A DNA stretch of 64,000 nucleotides from Clostridiaceae bacterium (lineage in GTDB: Bacteria > Bacillota > Clostridia > Clostridiales > Clostridiaceae), in NCBI GenBank assembly GCA_902363375.1, contig CABIZX010000001.1, forward strand, positions 1,178,001 to 1,242,000, read 5' to 3'. This document shows positions 45,406-55,838 of this stretch, piece after piece. The position numbers and the translations under genes are program-made. The notes beneath the pieces are model-generated. The model was not told where the DNA came from, ran no database searches, and saw only the letters and a program-made list of their open reading frames with translations. Positions within the stretch are counted from its first letter, which is position 1, and each line of letters opens with the position of its first letter.

Positions 45406-46836
45406 TTATACGGTTATTTCTACTGATTCTCCTAATTCGCTTTTATGATCATCTAGCACTGGATTGATATATTCTTCTATGAAATCAACTACTTGACCGC
45501 TAGCTCTTCCAGTAAATTTACTTGGATCTATTATAGATAAAATTTCTTCTTTTGATAATCCAAAGGATTCATCAGCTAGGATTCTTTCAATTAAATCATT
45601 CTTTTCTCCAAACTCTTTTACTTGTCTTGCAGCTGCTAAAGAATGAACTCTTATTTTTTCATGAAGCTCTTGTCTATCCCCACCACGTTTAACAGCTTCC
45701 ATCATAATATTTTCTGTAGCCATAAAAGGTAGCTCACTATTAACATGAGCAGTTATTACCTTTTCATATACCACCATATTAGAAGTTATATTTATATATA
45801 GATTAAGTACTCCATCAAGAGCTAAAAAGGCTTCAGCTACTGATATACGCTTATTAGCAGAGTCATCTAAGGTCCTTTCAAACCATTGAGTTGCAGCAGT
45901 AATTGCTGGATTAAGAGAATTTACAATTATATATCTTGAAAGGGCACTAATCCTCTCACTTCTCATAGGATTCCTCTTATATGCCATAGCTGAGGAACCT
46001 ATTTGATGCTTTTCAAAAGGCTCTTCCATTTCCTTCATGTTTTGAAGAATTCTCATATCATTACTAAACTTATATGCACTTTGGGCTACTTCTGATAATG
46101 TATTTAATATTATAGAATCTAACTTTCTAGAGTAAGTTTGACCGGTAACAGGATATGCTTTTTCAAAGCCCATTTTTTTGCATACAATTCTATCTAATTC
46201 TTTAACTTTTTCTTCATCATTATTAAATAAAGACATAAAGCTAGCTTGAGTTCCTGTAGTTCCCTTTACTCCTCTAAATTTCATTTTATCTATTACAAAA
46301 TCAAGATTTTCTAAATCCATTAACAACTCTTGCATCCAAAGGGTAGCTCTCTTCCCTACTGTTGTAAGCTGTGCTGGTTGAAGATGAGTAAATCCAAGAG
46401 TTGGAAGTTCTTTATACTTTAAAGCAAATTTGCTTAATTGATCTAGGACATTTACTACCTTTTTTCTAATTAGTATAAGAGCTTCTCTCATTATAAGCAA
46501 ATCTGTATTATCTCCAACATAGCAGCTAGTAGCTCCTAGATGTATTATTCCCTTTGCAGATGGTGCCACAACTCCATAAGCATATACATGACTCATTACA
46601 TCATGTCTAACTTCTTTTTCTCTGGCAGCAGCTAATTCGTAATCAATATTTTCGATGTTGTCTCTCAATTCTTGTATTTGTTCATCGGTTATATTTAATC
46701 CTAGTTCTTGTTCCCCTTCAGCTAATGCAACCCATAGCTTTCTCCAGGTTTTAAATTTCATCTCATCTGAAAAAATATAGCTCATTTCTTTAGATGCATA
46801 TCTAGTATTTAATGGTGAATTATATGTATCTCTCAT
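45406..46836 (-). CDS. purB: Adenylosuccinate lyase
   Basis: A 476-residue fumarase/aspartase superfamily enzyme that acts twice in purine synthesis, releasing fumarate from SAICAR and from adenylosuccinate. The signature loop GSSAMAYKRNPMRSE (near 287) and HLGATSCYVGDN, TLGFTHLQPAQLTTVGKR are present. It starts MRDTYNSPLNTRYAS with GGAGG upstream. It is longer than the short PurB form and resembles the clostridial/eukaryotic-like type. It stands alone; no purine riboswitch was seen in the 212 bases upstream. Confidence 0.96.
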   Translation of the reverse strand: MRDTYNSPLNTRYASKEMSYIFSDEMKFKTWRKLWVALAEGEQELGLNITDEQIQELRDNIENIDYELAAAREKEVRHDVMSHVYAYGVVAPSAKGIIHLGATSCYVGDNTDLLIMREALILIRKKVVNVLDQLSKFALKYKELPTLGFTHLQPAQLTTVGKRATLWMQELLMDLENLDFVIDKMKFRGVKGTTGTQASFMSLFNNDEEKVKELDRIVCKKMGFEKAYPVTGQTYSRKLDSIILNTLSEVAQSAYKFSNDMRILQNMKEMEEPFEKHQIGSSAMAYKRNPMRSERISALSRYIIVNSLNPAITAATQWFERTLDDSANKRISVAEAFLALDGVLNLYINITSNMVVYEKVITAHVNSELPFMATENIMMEAVKRGGDRQELHEKIRVHSLAAARQVKEFGEKNDLIERILADESFGLSKEEILSIIDPSKFTGRASGQVVDFIEEYINPVLDDHKSELGESVEITV

Positions 46837-47048
46837 AACAACCTCCGTACAAAGAAAAATTTTTATCTAATATCATTCAGTATTATAACATATTTTAGAA
46901 AGCAAAGTCCAATTAAAATTCGTGTTATTCATAATAATAGATCATTTTTACAGTTCTATTCTCCCCCAATATATCATATATATTAAACATAAAACATATT
47001 AATAGATTTTAACATATAATAATATAATTAAGGTGGGGGGAAGTTTTT

Positions 47049-47255
47049 ATGTGCAAAATCAGTTTATTGGACAAATTGTCATTTATACTTGTTATTATAG
47101 GCGCGATTAATTGGGGAATATTTGGGCTCTTCAATTTTGACCTTATTCATTTAATCTTTGGTTTTTCTGATATGCTAGCTAGAGCTATATATATATTGAT
47201 AGGATTAGCAGGCATAAACATAATTAGATTCTTATATTGTCTTAATAAGAAGTAA
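47049..47255 (+). CDS. DUF378 family small membrane protein
   Basis: A 68-residue protein with two hydrophobic helices (about 10-32 and 42-62). LSFILVIIGAINWGIFGLFNFDLI is the family hallmark (conserved INWG..G), with FLYCLNKK at the end. Homologues such as Bacillus YuzA have unknown function. GGTGGGGGGAAG lies 6 bases before the ATG. A terminator follows. It stands alone between purB (divergent) and a phosphodiesterase. Confidence 0.9.
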   Translation: MCKISLLDKLSFILVIIGAINWGIFGLFNFDLIHLIFGFSDMLARAIYILIGLAGINIIRFLYCLNKK

Positions 47256-47287
47256 GGCAATAATATTAAAATATGAGATTAATTAAT

Positions 47288-47320
47288 AAAAGTCATCAAT
47301 CATGATGGCTTTTATTTTTA
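47288..47320 (+). terminator. Terminator of the DUF378 gene
   Basis: AAAAGTCATCA/TGATGGCTTTT stem with a 4-base loop and ATTTTTAT after it. Confidence 0.8.
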
Positions 47321-47441
47321 TAATATAACTAAGTATTCGTAGAACAAATCTTATCTTCTTTTTAAAGTAATTTAAAATTTTATTATGTATTTATTAATGT
47401 TATAATAATAGATAAAACATGTTTTTAAATGGAGGTATAAC

Positions 47442-47936
47442 ATGAAAATTGCTTTTATTGGAGATACTCATCATAATGAAAAAGCTATAGAAAAAGCTAC
47501 AGAATATATAAATAGCCTTAAAGCAGATATGATTATTCATCTTGGTGATTGTGTGGAAGATATAAAATTAATTGAAAAGAACTTTGATGGCAAAATACAG
47601 GCTGTAGCTGGAAATTGCGACTTTTCTAATATATATTCTAAAGAAGATACTATAGATATTAATGGAGTAAAAATTTTCTTTACCCATGGAGATTTATATA
47701 ATGTGAAAAATACTATTAATAGCTTAGCAATTAAAGCCCAAAGTATTAGTGCTGATATAGTACTCTTTGGACATACTCATATTCCCCTCAGGGAAGAATA
47801 TAGAAATATAATTTTTATGAATCCAGGTAGTATTCCTAAGCCATCACCTTGGGCTAAAGGAAAATACATAGGTTTTATAGAAATTGATAATGAGGGAGTT
47901 ATAGTTACTGCCGAATTAAAAGGTATAGAGGTCTAA
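47442..47936 (+). CDS. MJ0936-type metallophosphoesterase
   Basis: A 164-residue calcineurin-like phosphodiesterase. Motifs: FIGDTHHNE (near 7), HLGDCVED (near 36), GNCDFS (near 58), FTHGD (near 80), FGHTHIP (near 107) and NPGSIPKPS. It has the YfcE/MJ0936 fold but lacks the GPRNP insert seen in the other copy at 7.6 kb. It hydrolyses phosphodiesters in vitro; the physiological substrate is unknown. GGAGG lies 7 bases before the ATG, and a terminator follows. Confidence 0.92.
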   Translation: MKIAFIGDTHHNEKAIEKATEYINSLKADMIIHLGDCVEDIKLIEKNFDGKIQAVAGNCDFSNIYSKEDTIDINGVKIFFTHGDLYNVKNTINSLAIKAQSISADIVLFGHTHIPLREEYRNIIFMNPGSIPKPSPWAKGKYIGFIEIDNEGVIVTAELKGIEV

Positions 47937-47973
47937 AAAATAGAAGCTATCTTTTTTTAATAGCTTCTATTTT
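47937..47973 (+). terminator. Terminator of the phosphodiesterase gene
   Basis: AAAATAGAAGCTA/TAGCTTCTATTTT stem with a T-rich loop. Confidence 0.82.
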
Positions 47974-48014
47974 CAATAAACTTTAATGTATTTAAGTCTT
48001 CTTTAATACTTCTT

Positions 48015-48530
48015 TTAATCAAGCTCTATCCAATACCTTTGAGTTATTTCATTTTCATTTCCAATTTCATTTTCTAGTATTCCACCATTATTCATAATAG
48101 CTTTAGCTGAGCCTATATTATTTTTGTCACAAGTAATTAGGGCCTTATTAATGCCTAATTCTTTAGCTATAGGTAGAGCTAGTGATAGCATTTGAGATGC
48201 ATAACCCTTCCTACGCTGAGAAGGTCTTACCCCATATCCAATATGTCCTCCATATTGTAATAAATAATCATTTAATTCATGTCTAATATCTATAGCACCA
48301 TAAATTTTTTTACTCTCATCTACTAAAAAATATAAAGAAGAAGGTACTAACCCCCTATCATAGATACTTTCTGACTCATATTCTTTCCATTTATCGAGTA
48401 ATTCTTTAAATGTGCTATTATCACGGTTAGATGCACTGGGAACAATTTTATCCCCAATGGATTCCCATTCAGTAATATAATTTATATATTCTTTCTCTAT
48501 AGATAATGTAGGTTTAACTAATTTAAACAA
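48015..48530 (-). CDS. GNAT family N-acetyltransferase
   Basis: A GNAT-fold protein of about 171 residues. The acetyl-CoA loop is seen in GYGVRPSQRRKGYASQML (near 110), with KALITCDKNNIGSAKAIMNNGG after it. The frame can start at GTG 48539, but GGGAG abuts that codon and is spaced 8 bases from TTG at 48530, which is preferred. The substrate is unknown; YWIEL at the end is typical of the RimJ-like/antibiotic acetyltransferase group. It lies 43 bases after the nucleotidyltransferase gene on the same strand. Confidence 0.85.
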   Translation of the reverse strand: MFKLVKPTLSIEKEYINYITEWESIGDKIVPSASNRDNSTFKELLDKWKEYESESIYDRGLVPSSLYFLVDESKKIYGAIDIRHELNDYLLQYGGHIGYGVRPSQRRKGYASQMLSLALPIAKELGINKALITCDKNNIGSAKAIMNNGGILENEIGNENEITQRYWIELD

Positions 48531-48573
48531 TTTTCTCACTCCCAGTCATTTATATACTTATTAAAGCTTTAAT

Positions 48574-49347
48574 TTATATTTTAATCCCTTTTTCTTTTAA
48601 ATAATTATCTATATTATTCATAAGAAAATCTGCAAAGCCTACTAGAGATTCTCCATTTAAATTTGCTTCTTGTACATTTTCATAGCAGTCTAAAGCTTTT
48701 TCTACAGTCTTTATATACTCCTTTGGAAGGTTAGCACATGCCCATTGCCCACCCTCTTTTTTAGAACAAATGACATCTTCTTTAAGATAATATAAAACTC
48801 TACAAAGATTAAGAATAGTATATACAGGTGACTTTAGAATTTCTTCTCTGGAATTTGCTATGTCAAAATAAATTGATTTCAAATAGTCTATTCTTGGTAC
48901 TGGAGAAAAGATATCTTCTATAGGTTTGCCATATATGCAAATTCCTCTAGCTCTCGTTACCGTGATGTGAGCAGCTAAATCCGGATCTTCTCCATTTTCA
49001 CATAAATAGATATGATCAGCTTCATAGGCAGCTTTATATGCATTAGAATAGTGAAGTATATATGGAGTTGGGTGCTTAAAGTTCTTAATATCTTTTTCTA
49101 AAATCACACTCATTTCTAATCCTTTTCTTGGTCCATTCTGAGATAATTCTAATAATATATCTATTAAATTTCTCTTATCTTCAAAGGTTAGGGGGTTTTT
49201 TACTATAACTAAGAAATCTATATCACTTATATTAGGATTAAAATAATTCATGGTTAAAGATCCATGAAGATATATGCCTATAAGATTATTATTTAGAATC
49301 TTTTTATAGCCATTTATTATACTTTCTAATATTGATTTTACATCCAT
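48574..49347 (-). CDS. Aminoglycoside-nucleotidyltransferase-like protein (AadA/DUF4111 type)
   Basis: A 257-residue protein. The nucleotidyltransferase signature is LHGSLTMNYFNPNISDIDFLVIV (GS then DxD, near 27-45). The C-terminal helical domain has ITVTRARGICIYGKPIEDIF and LNLCRVLYYLKEDVICSKKEGGQWA, as in spectinomycin/streptomycin adenylyltransferases (AadA, ANT(9)). Family members adenylylate aminoglycosides, but many chromosomal homologues have no shown resistance role. GAGGG precedes the ATG. It lies with a GNAT and a maltose-acetyltransferase-like gene, all on the minus strand. Confidence 0.85.
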   Translation of the reverse strand: MDVKSILESIINGYKKILNNNLIGIYLHGSLTMNYFNPNISDIDFLVIVKNPLTFEDKRNLIDILLELSQNGPRKGLEMSVILEKDIKNFKHPTPYILHYSNAYKAAYEADHIYLCENGEDPDLAAHITVTRARGICIYGKPIEDIFSPVPRIDYLKSIYFDIANSREEILKSPVYTILNLCRVLYYLKEDVICSKKEGGQWACANLPKEYIKTVEKALDCYENVQEANLNGESLVGFADFLMNNIDNYLKEKGIKI

Positions 49348-49405
49348 AGTTTTATATCCCTCTTTTCTTGAAGTTTAAATTTTATATGAGTATACCTGTA
49401 TTTTA

Positions 49406-49957
49406 TTATATTTCTTTAATGACTTTACAAGGGTTACCTACGGCTACTACTCTATTTGGGATATCTTTAGTTACAACACTTCCAGCACCAATAGTTACAT
49501 TATCTCCTATGGTTACTCCAGGACATATTATAGTGCCACCACCAATCCAAACATTATTACCTATGATGATTGGTCTTGAAAACTCTATTCCAGATAATCT
49601 TTCCTCTGGATTTATGGGATGCATGGCAGTATATATTTGCACTTTTGGACCTAGTAATACATTATCACCAAATTCAATTTTATTTACATCAAGTAAAGTA
49701 CAATCATAATTAGCATAAAATTTTTCACCTATTTTAATATTGTATCCATAATCACAATTAAAGAAAGGCTCTATATAGAATGAACCTTTTGTTATAATTA
49801 GCTTCTTCATAATTTCATTTCTTACTTTAATTTCACTAGGTCGTGTATGATTAAAATTAAAGGTTAGCTCACGTGCTTTTAACCTATCCCTTACTAACTC
49901 TTCATCATCAGCATTATAAAATTCACCAGATAGCATTTTTTCTTTCTCCGTTTTCAA
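49406..49957 (-). CDS. Maltose/galactoside O-acetyltransferase-like hexapeptide protein
   Basis: A 183-residue left-handed beta-helix acetyltransferase. The N-terminal TEKEKMLSGEFYNADDEEL is the Maa-type start, and the C-terminal half has hexapeptide repeats with catalytic His in TAMHPINPEER and IWIGGGTIICPGVTIGDN. The frame reaches TTG 49981, but AAGGGG is 9 bases before TTG 49957, which also matches homologue starts. It transfers acetyl groups from acetyl-CoA to sugars; the natural substrate is unknown. It stands at the head of the minus-strand transferase group. Confidence 0.9.
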   Translation of the reverse strand: MKTEKEKMLSGEFYNADDEELVRDRLKARELTFNFNHTRPSEIKVRNEIMKKLIITKGSFYIEPFFNCDYGYNIKIGEKFYANYDCTLLDVNKIEFGDNVLLGPKVQIYTAMHPINPEERLSGIEFSRPIIIGNNVWIGGGTIICPGVTIGDNVTIGAGSVVTKDIPNRVVAVGNPCKVIKEI

Positions 49958-50102
49958 TTCATACATCCCCTTACTTTTCAAATTTCTTTATTAAACAATA
50001 TTTATATTATAACATTTATTTGAGTATAATTCATAAAATTCAAACTTTTAAATAGGAATTGTTGTATAATATTTATATATTTTATAAGAGAGGTATAAAA
50101 AT

Positions 50103-50531
50103 ATGTTTTATGAAAAAGCTTGTGGTGCAGTAGTATATAAAATCCTAAATAAAGAAATTCAATATTTACTTTTAAAAAGTATTGGTGAAGATAGCTTTTG
50201 GGGATTCCCTAAAGGTCATATGGAAGACTTAGAAACTGAAGAAGAAACAACTCTAAGAGAAGTTTTTGAGGAATGTGGACTTAGGGTTAAGCTAGTAGAC
50301 GGATTTAGAGTCATAGATAAATATAATATTGATGATTTAACTCAAAAAGAAGTTGTATTATTTTTAGGAGAAGCTGATAATAACTTAATTAAAATCCAGG
50401 TAGAGGAAATTGAAGATTATAAATGGTGTAATTATGAGGATGCTAAAAGATTATTAACCTTTGAAAGTGGACGAAGAATACTTGGCGAAGGCAATAGGTT
50501 TCTAGGTAATTTAATAAAAGGAGTTGATTAA
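50103..50531 (+). CDS. Nudix hydrolase (Ap4A-pyrophosphatase-like)
   Basis: A 142-residue Nudix enzyme. The Nudix box is seen from GHMEDLETEEETT through LREVFEECGL (near 39-61), and GFPKGHME just before it is typical of asymmetrical diadenosine tetraphosphate hydrolases. KEVVLFLGEA and the WCNYEDAKRLLTFE segment follow. It is likely to remove Ap4A or similar nucleotides. GAGAGG lies 7 bases before the ATG. It is convergent with the V-ATPase operon and shares a terminator with it. Confidence 0.9.
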   Translation: MFYEKACGAVVYKILNKEIQYLLLKSIGEDSFWGFPKGHMEDLETEEETTLREVFEECGLRVKLVDGFRVIDKYNIDDLTQKEVVLFLGEADNNLIKIQVEEIEDYKWCNYEDAKRLLTFESGRRILGEGNRFLGNLIKGVD

Positions 50532-50647
50532 TATGATATATCCATCATATTAATCTAGATAAATTTTTTGAGTACTGGATTTAAGAAATTGAATCATCAA
50601 AGTTTTTATATGAAGGAGTTAAATTAAAAGAAATTATAAATAAATAT

Positions 50648-50690
50648 AAAAGATAAAAAGGTAACCCGTATGGTTACCTTTTTATCTTTT
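50648..50690. terminator. Bidirectional terminator (Nudix gene / V-ATPase operon)
   Basis: AAAAGATAAAAAGGTAACC/GGTTACCTTTTTATCTTTT, perfect 19-bp arms with a 5-base loop. The stop of the last V-ATPase gene lies inside the stem. Confidence 0.9.
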
Positions 50691-51348
50691 AACTATTTTC
50701 AGCGGCAGCTTGTGCTTTTTCCATCATATCTTTAACCTTCATTAGACGGCTTAAAGCACCTCTTTCATTTTCATCTAGCTTCATTTTTATATATTTAATT
50801 GTTTCTTGAAGCTGAGGAATTGTCATATATTCTAGAGCATTAACTCTTCTTCTTGTTTTCTCAATCTCATCGGCCATAAGCTGACAAGACTTTTCTACTT
50901 CTGCAAGTTCTAGAAGTTTAGGAAGAATTAAATAAAGCTGTTCTATAGAATTATCCAGTTCTGAGGAAGTGCTATAAAATCCATAAGGATATATACTACC
51001 TGAATCTCCTTCTAGTTTACGTACAAAGTTCATAACAGGTACATTTACACTCATTATGTTCTTTTCTGATAGTTCTAAGGAGATACTTTCTTTAGGATAA
51101 GAAATAGCTTCTTCCAAAAACTCAGGAGATATAGCTGCTGAAGCCATAAGAAAATCCTTAAAAGCACCTTGAAGTTTATCTTCAACTTCAGAACGTAATT
51201 TATTATTATATTTTACTAGTTCTATGAACCTTCTCATTAACTCATCTTGTTTATCCTTAAGAAGTTTATGTCCTCTAGTTGCGGTAACTAATCTTTTCTT
51301 TAACTTAGATAGCTCCATCCTAGTAGGATTGACATTTAATCTTGCCAT
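50689..51348 (-). CDS. ntpD: V-type ATP synthase subunit D
   Basis: A 219-residue central-stalk subunit that rotates inside the A3B3 ring with subunit F. It is two long helices forming an antiparallel coiled coil: [35 protein letters not shown] at the start, and [31 protein letters not shown] near the end, both family hallmarks. It starts 4 bases after subunit B ends. It is last in the nine-gene operon and its stop lies in the terminator stem. Confidence 0.97.
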   Translation of the reverse strand: MARLNVNPTRMELSKLKKRLVTATRGHKLLKDKQDELMRRFIELVKYNNKLRSEVEDKLQGAFKDFLMASAAISPEFLEEAISYPKESISLELSEKNIMSVNVPVMNFVRKLEGDSGSIYPYGFYSTSSELDNSIEQLYLILPKLLELAEVEKSCQLMADEIEKTRRRVNALEYMTIPQLQETIKYIKMKLDENERGALSRLMKVKDMMEKAQAAAENS

Positions 51349-51351
51349 ATT

Positions 51352-52734
51352 CTATGCCTCATCTCCCTTAGGCATATACTTTTCAAGGTATTCATCTCTA
51401 ATTCTCTTAAGCTCTGTAGTAGGAAGGATAGTAAGAAGCTTCCATCCAAGAGTTAAGGTTTCTTCTATGCTTCTATTTGTACTAAAGCCTTGAGAAACAT
51501 ATTCATTTTCAAAAGCCTCAGCAAATTTAGCATATTTCTTATCTGCATCTGAAAGAGCAGATTCACCAAGAATCGCTGATAATTCTTTTGCTTGCTTACC
51601 TTGTGCATATGCTGAAAATAATTGGTTCATAGTATCTGCGTGATCTTCTCTAGTCTTACCTCTACCGATTCCTTTATCCTTAAGTCTTGAAAGTGAAGGC
51701 AATACATCTATTGGAGGCATTATACCCTTTTGATATAACTCTCTAGATAAAATAATTTGTCCCTCAGTTATATATCCTGTTAAGTCTGGAATAGGATGAG
51801 TTTTATCATCCTCTGGCATTGTAAGAATAGGTATTTGAGTTATAGATCCTTCTTTACCCTTTAATCTTCCAGCTCTTTCATAAAGAGTAGATAAGTCTGT
51901 GTAAAGATATCCTGGATATCCACGTCTACCAGGAACTTCCTTTCTAGCAGCAGATACTTCTCTTAATGCTTCTGCATAGTTTGTTATGTCGGTCATTATA
52001 ACAAGGACATGCATGCCTTTTTCATAAGCTAAATACTCAGCTGTAGTTAAGGCCATTCTTGGAGTAGCTATTCTTTCTATAGCAGGGTCTGAAGCTAAAT
52101 TCATAAACAATACAGATTTATCTATAGCACCTGTCTTTTTAAATTCATCTACGAAGAATTGAGCTTCCTCGAAAGTTATACCGATAGCTGCAAATACAAC
52201 AGCAAACTTAGAGTCAGAATTTAAAACTTGAGCTTGACGTGCTATTTGAGCAGCTAATTGTGCATGAGGAAGTCCAGAGCCTGAAAATACAGGTAATTTT
52301 TGACCTCTAACTAATGTATTAAGTCCATCTATAGCAGATATTCCAGTTTGAATAAACTCAGATGGATAATCTCTTGATACTGGGTTAATTGGTTCACCAT
52401 TTATATCTACTCTTTTTTCAGCTATTATATTAGGACCATCATCATTAGGATTTCCCATACCATCAAATATTCTTCCTAACATATCTTCTGATACCCCAAG
52501 TTCTAGGGGCCTTCCAAGAAATTTAGCCTTTGTTCCCTTTAAATTTATACCAGTTGAACCTTCAAAAAGTTGAACCATGGCCTTAGAACCATTAACTTCT
52601 AGAACCTTACCTCTTCTCTTTTCTCCAGTTTGTAGCTCTATTTCAACTAATTCATCATATTTAACGCCTTCTACACCTTCAACAACCATTAAAGGTCCTA
52701 CAACTTCTGTAACTGTTCTATATTCCTTAAGCAT
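51352..52734 (-). CDS. ntpB: V-type ATP synthase subunit B
   Basis: A 460-residue non-catalytic nucleotide-binding subunit of the A3B3 head. The Walker A lysine is absent, as expected ([18 protein letters not shown], near 150). [32 protein letters not shown] and [12 protein letters not shown] are characteristic. Its ATG overlaps the stop of subunit A by 8 bases, so the two head subunits are translationally coupled. Confidence 0.97.
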   Translation of the reverse strand: MLKEYRTVTEVVGPLMVVEGVEGVKYDELVEIELQTGEKRRGKVLEVNGSKAMVQLFEGSTGINLKGTKAKFLGRPLELGVSEDMLGRIFDGMGNPNDDGPNIIAEKRVDINGEPINPVSRDYPSEFIQTGISAIDGLNTLVRGQKLPVFSGSGLPHAQLAAQIARQAQVLNSDSKFAVVFAAIGITFEEAQFFVDEFKKTGAIDKSVLFMNLASDPAIERIATPRMALTTAEYLAYEKGMHVLVIMTDITNYAEALREVSAARKEVPGRRGYPGYLYTDLSTLYERAGRLKGKEGSITQIPILTMPEDDKTHPIPDLTGYITEGQIILSRELYQKGIMPPIDVLPSLSRLKDKGIGRGKTREDHADTMNQLFSAYAQGKQAKELSAILGESALSDADKKYAKFAEAFENEYVSQGFSTNRSIEETLTLGWKLLTILPTTELKRIRDEYLEKYMPKGDEA

Positions 52735-54502
52735 CTAGAACCCCTCCTTCGCTAATTAATCTATTAATCTCTGATATTAATTCATCAGCGATGTTATTGA
52801 TAGTGTCAATATTATCTTCAGCAATATATTTACTTCTTGCTATTTTATCTCTTATTGGCAGATTTAATATGTTATTTAAGTATACTCCAGCTTCCAAAGC
52901 ACGTTCAGCTTCTCTTCTAAATAGAAGGATTAATTTTAACATCTTATGTTGTTTATTTAATGAAGCATATGTGTCCACTTCATGGAAAGCATTTTGTTGC
53001 AAATAGTCTTCTCTTAATGACTTAGCAACTTCTAATTTTAATCTATCTTTTTCAGATAGAGCGTCTATACCAACTAATCTAACAATTTCATCAAGACTAG
53101 CTTCTTCTTGTAATAATGCCATAGCTTCGATTCTTAATTTAGACCAATCTGAAGCTACCTCTTCATCCATCCATTCACCAATACTATCTAAGTATAGTGA
53201 GTAAGAGTTCAACCAGTTTATTGATGGAAAATGACGCTTATATGCAAGCTGAGCATCTAGTCCCCAGAAAACCTTGACTATTCTTAATGTAGATTGAGTA
53301 ACTGGTTCAGATACGTCTCCTCCTGGAGGTGATACAGCTCCAATGGCAGTAACAGCACCTTGTCTTCCATCTTTTCCTAGACATATAACTTTACCAGCTC
53401 TCTCGTAGTAGTCTGCAAGTCTTGATCCTAGGTAAGCAGGATATCCTTCATCACCAGGCATTTCCTCAAGTCTACCTGACATTTCTCTAAGAGCTTCTGC
53501 CCATCTAGATGTAGAATCTGCCATAATAGAAACAGAGTATCCCATATCTCTAAAGTATTCAGCAATTGTTATTCCTGTATAAATACAAGCTTCACGAGCA
53601 GCAACTGGCATATTTGAAGTATTAGCAATAAGAACTGTTCTCTTCATTAAGCTTTCACCAGTTTTTGGGTCTTTAAGTTCTGGGAATTCATTAAGAACGT
53701 CTGTCATTTCATTACCACGTTCACCACATCCAACATAAACAACAATTTCAGTATCTCCCCATTTAGCTATTTGGTGTTGAACTACTGTTTTACCAGCTCC
53801 GAAAGGTCCAGGTACTGCAGCAGCACCACCCTTAGCTACTGGGAAAAATGTATCAATAACTCTTTGACCAGTAACCATAGGCTCAATCGGTTTTAACTTA
53901 CTAGCATATGGTCTTCCTTTTCTTGCTGGCCATTTCTGCATTAAAGTTAGTTCCTTATCTCCCTTTTCGGTTTCAACTATACATACAGTTTCAACTATAG
54001 TAAACTTACCAGATTTAATTTCTTTTACTTTACCTTTTACTCCATATGGAACCATAATTTTGTGAAGCACCACAGCTGTTTCTTGTACTGTTCCTATAAT
54101 ATCTCCAGCTTCTACAACATCACCAACTTGTGCTGTAGCATTAAACTCCCAAATTTTTGTTCTATCTAATGATTTAACTGCAATACCTTTTTTAAGAAAA
54201 TGAGAATTTGCAGCTTCTTGCATAGCATTAAGTGGTCTTTGGATTCCATCAAACATAGCTTCAATTAATCCTGGTCCAAGCTCTATGCTTAATGGTTCTC
54301 CAGTTGTAATTACTGGGTCTCCAGGTCCTATACCAGAAGTTTCTTCATAAACTTGTATAGAAGCCTTGTCACCTCTCATTTCAATGATTTCACCAATAAG
54401 TCCTTTTTCACCAACTTTTACAACGTCATATATATTAGCATTATCCATGTCCTTAGCAACTACTAAAGGACCTGAAACTTTAACAATAGTACCATTCTTC
54501 AA
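52727..54502 (-). CDS. ntpA: V-type ATP synthase subunit A (catalytic)
   Basis: A 591-residue catalytic subunit. Walker A is [17 protein letters not shown] (near 230), the arginine/Walker B region follows with [19 protein letters not shown] and [34 protein letters not shown], and the V-type non-homologous insertion lies at about 110-185. It hydrolyses or makes ATP, coupled to ion flow. There is no intein. It lies 18 bases after subunit F. Confidence 0.98.
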   Translation of the reverse strand: MKNGTIVKVSGPLVVAKDMDNANIYDVVKVGEKGLIGEIIEMRGDKASIQVYEETSGIGPGDPVITTGEPLSIELGPGLIEAMFDGIQRPLNAMQEAANSHFLKKGIAVKSLDRTKIWEFNATAQVGDVVEAGDIIGTVQETAVVLHKIMVPYGVKGKVKEIKSGKFTIVETVCIVETEKGDKELTLMQKWPARKGRPYASKLKPIEPMVTGQRVIDTFFPVAKGGAAAVPGPFGAGKTVVQHQIAKWGDTEIVVYVGCGERGNEMTDVLNEFPELKDPKTGESLMKRTVLIANTSNMPVAAREACIYTGITIAEYFRDMGYSVSIMADSTSRWAEALREMSGRLEEMPGDEGYPAYLGSRLADYYERAGKVICLGKDGRQGAVTAIGAVSPPGGDVSEPVTQSTLRIVKVFWGLDAQLAYKRHFPSINWLNSYSLYLDSIGEWMDEEVASDWSKLRIEAMALLQEEASLDEIVRLVGIDALSEKDRLKLEVAKSLREDYLQQNAFHEVDTYASLNKQHKMLKLILLFRREAERALEAGVYLNNILNLPIRDKIARSKYIAEDNIDTINNIADELISEINRLISEGGVLDA

Positions 54503-54520
54503 GTTTTTTTACCTACCTTT

Positions 54521-54838
54521 CTATAAGATATTTACCCCTACAGCCTTTTCCACATAATCGCTAATTCTTTGCTTACCTATATTTAGCGTACCTTGATTAC
54601 TTGGTATTAATATAATTGCAGGGACAAGCTTTTTATTATACCTCTCAATAGTCTCTTCTAGGTGTTGAGCTAATTGCTCAGTTAAAAATATTACGGCATA
54701 ATTTTCAAAAGCCATTCTATCTACAATTTTTCTTGCTTCTTCAGCTTCGACTGCTGGATAAACATCAATTCCTAAGGCCTTAAATGCTAGTATTGAATCT
54801 TTATCTCCAACTACACCTATCTTATACATATAGCTCAC
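54521..54838 (-). CDS. ntpF: V-type ATP synthase subunit F
   Basis: A 105-residue small stalk subunit with a Rossmann-like fold: [24 protein letters not shown] at the start, then [19 protein letters not shown] and [14 protein letters not shown]. It binds subunit D in the rotor. Its ATG overlaps the end of subunit C by 17 bases. Confidence 0.95.
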   Translation of the reverse strand: MSYMYKIGVVGDKDSILAFKALGIDVYPAVEAEEARKIVDRMAFENYAVIFLTEQLAQHLEETIERYNKKLVPAIILIPSNQGTLNIGKQRISDYVEKAVGVNIL

Positions 54839-55823
54839 GCAACCTTTCTCTGATAACTTCAGTAGTAACCTTATTAATTTTTCCTACCATAATAATTCTA
54901 ATTATTTTAATTTCAGTTTCTTTAGCAATTATATATGCAATGATAGGTTCAGGACCGAAGTTAACTCTCTTTGCATCCTTTGCATGATCCATAATATAAT
55001 TATCATATAGCGTATCTAAAGAAGATATATTTCCTGTGGCCATATATTCTTCTAGTATAGCGTGTAGCACCTTTGAGTAAGGGGTTCTAGATATTTTGCT
55101 TGTAAAGATTTCTAAAGATTCATTTATACCTTCGATAAATAAATTATGCTTTATAGTTCCACCAGGAATTAACACACCTTCAAGAAATCTTCCGTCCTTA
55201 TTTTGCTTTTTAACTCTAAGCATAATTTTTATGTTGGTAATATCTATAGATTCATTTACATATCTAGTTATATATTCAACATTTATAGTCTTTGCTTTTT
55301 TTAACATATCTTCAAACATATATTTATCTAAAAGAGTATCAATTACTTGAGGATCAGAATTAATCTGAAACTCGCCCTCTACCTTAGCTATAATTTCTCC
55401 AATATGCTTATCTAAAGATTTCAATTCATCAGATAATATAGAGCTTTTAAGAACTTCTAAAGGAATAGTTCCTATTGATATTAAAATATTAGATAAATCC
55501 TTGCCCAAAGCTTTTGCCTTTAATAAGACCTTAATATTATGATAGTCATATTTTATACTCATAATATCTATAATTTCTTTCATAGGAGATATTTTATATA
55601 AAGTGCTATAAAGATTAACTAGCTCTTCTTTAAGGACTTTTTCATAATCATAAACTGAAGCTATATTATTAATAAGATCCCCATAGGTGGTCTCTTGTAA
55701 AATTTTTAACATTTCTTGGGGACCATCACTATCTAACAATCTTTCAATTTTATTTTTATCAAGGAGTCTTTTTTCCATTACCCTTAATCGAGCTACAGCA
55801 TGGGTAAAATCCATTCTGTCCAT
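54822..55823 (-). CDS. ntpC: V-type ATP synthase subunit C
   Basis: A 333-residue, mostly helical subunit that connects the rotor ring to the central stalk (d-subunit in eukaryotes). It contains [18 protein letters not shown] near the start, [17 protein letters not shown] (near 90) and [20 protein letters not shown] near the end, the family signature. GGAGG precedes the ATG. It lies between subunits E and F. Confidence 0.95.
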   Translation of the reverse strand: MDRMDFTHAVARLRVMEKRLLDKNKIERLLDSDGPQEMLKILQETTYGDLINNIASVYDYEKVLKEELVNLYSTLYKISPMKEIIDIMSIKYDYHNIKVLLKAKALGKDLSNILISIGTIPLEVLKSSILSDELKSLDKHIGEIIAKVEGEFQINSDPQVIDTLLDKYMFEDMLKKAKTINVEYITRYVNESIDITNIKIMLRVKKQNKDGRFLEGVLIPGGTIKHNLFIEGINESLEIFTSKISRTPYSKVLHAILEEYMATGNISSLDTLYDNYIMDHAKDAKRVNFGPEPIIAYIIAKETEIKIIRIIMVGKINKVTTEVIRERLRELYV

Positions 55824-55838
55824 TTAAATACCTCCTTA

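Noticed and set aside
50532..50647. Possible small gene remnant after the Nudix gene
   Set aside because: A short readable stretch contains stops and matches no known family; treated as non-coding.
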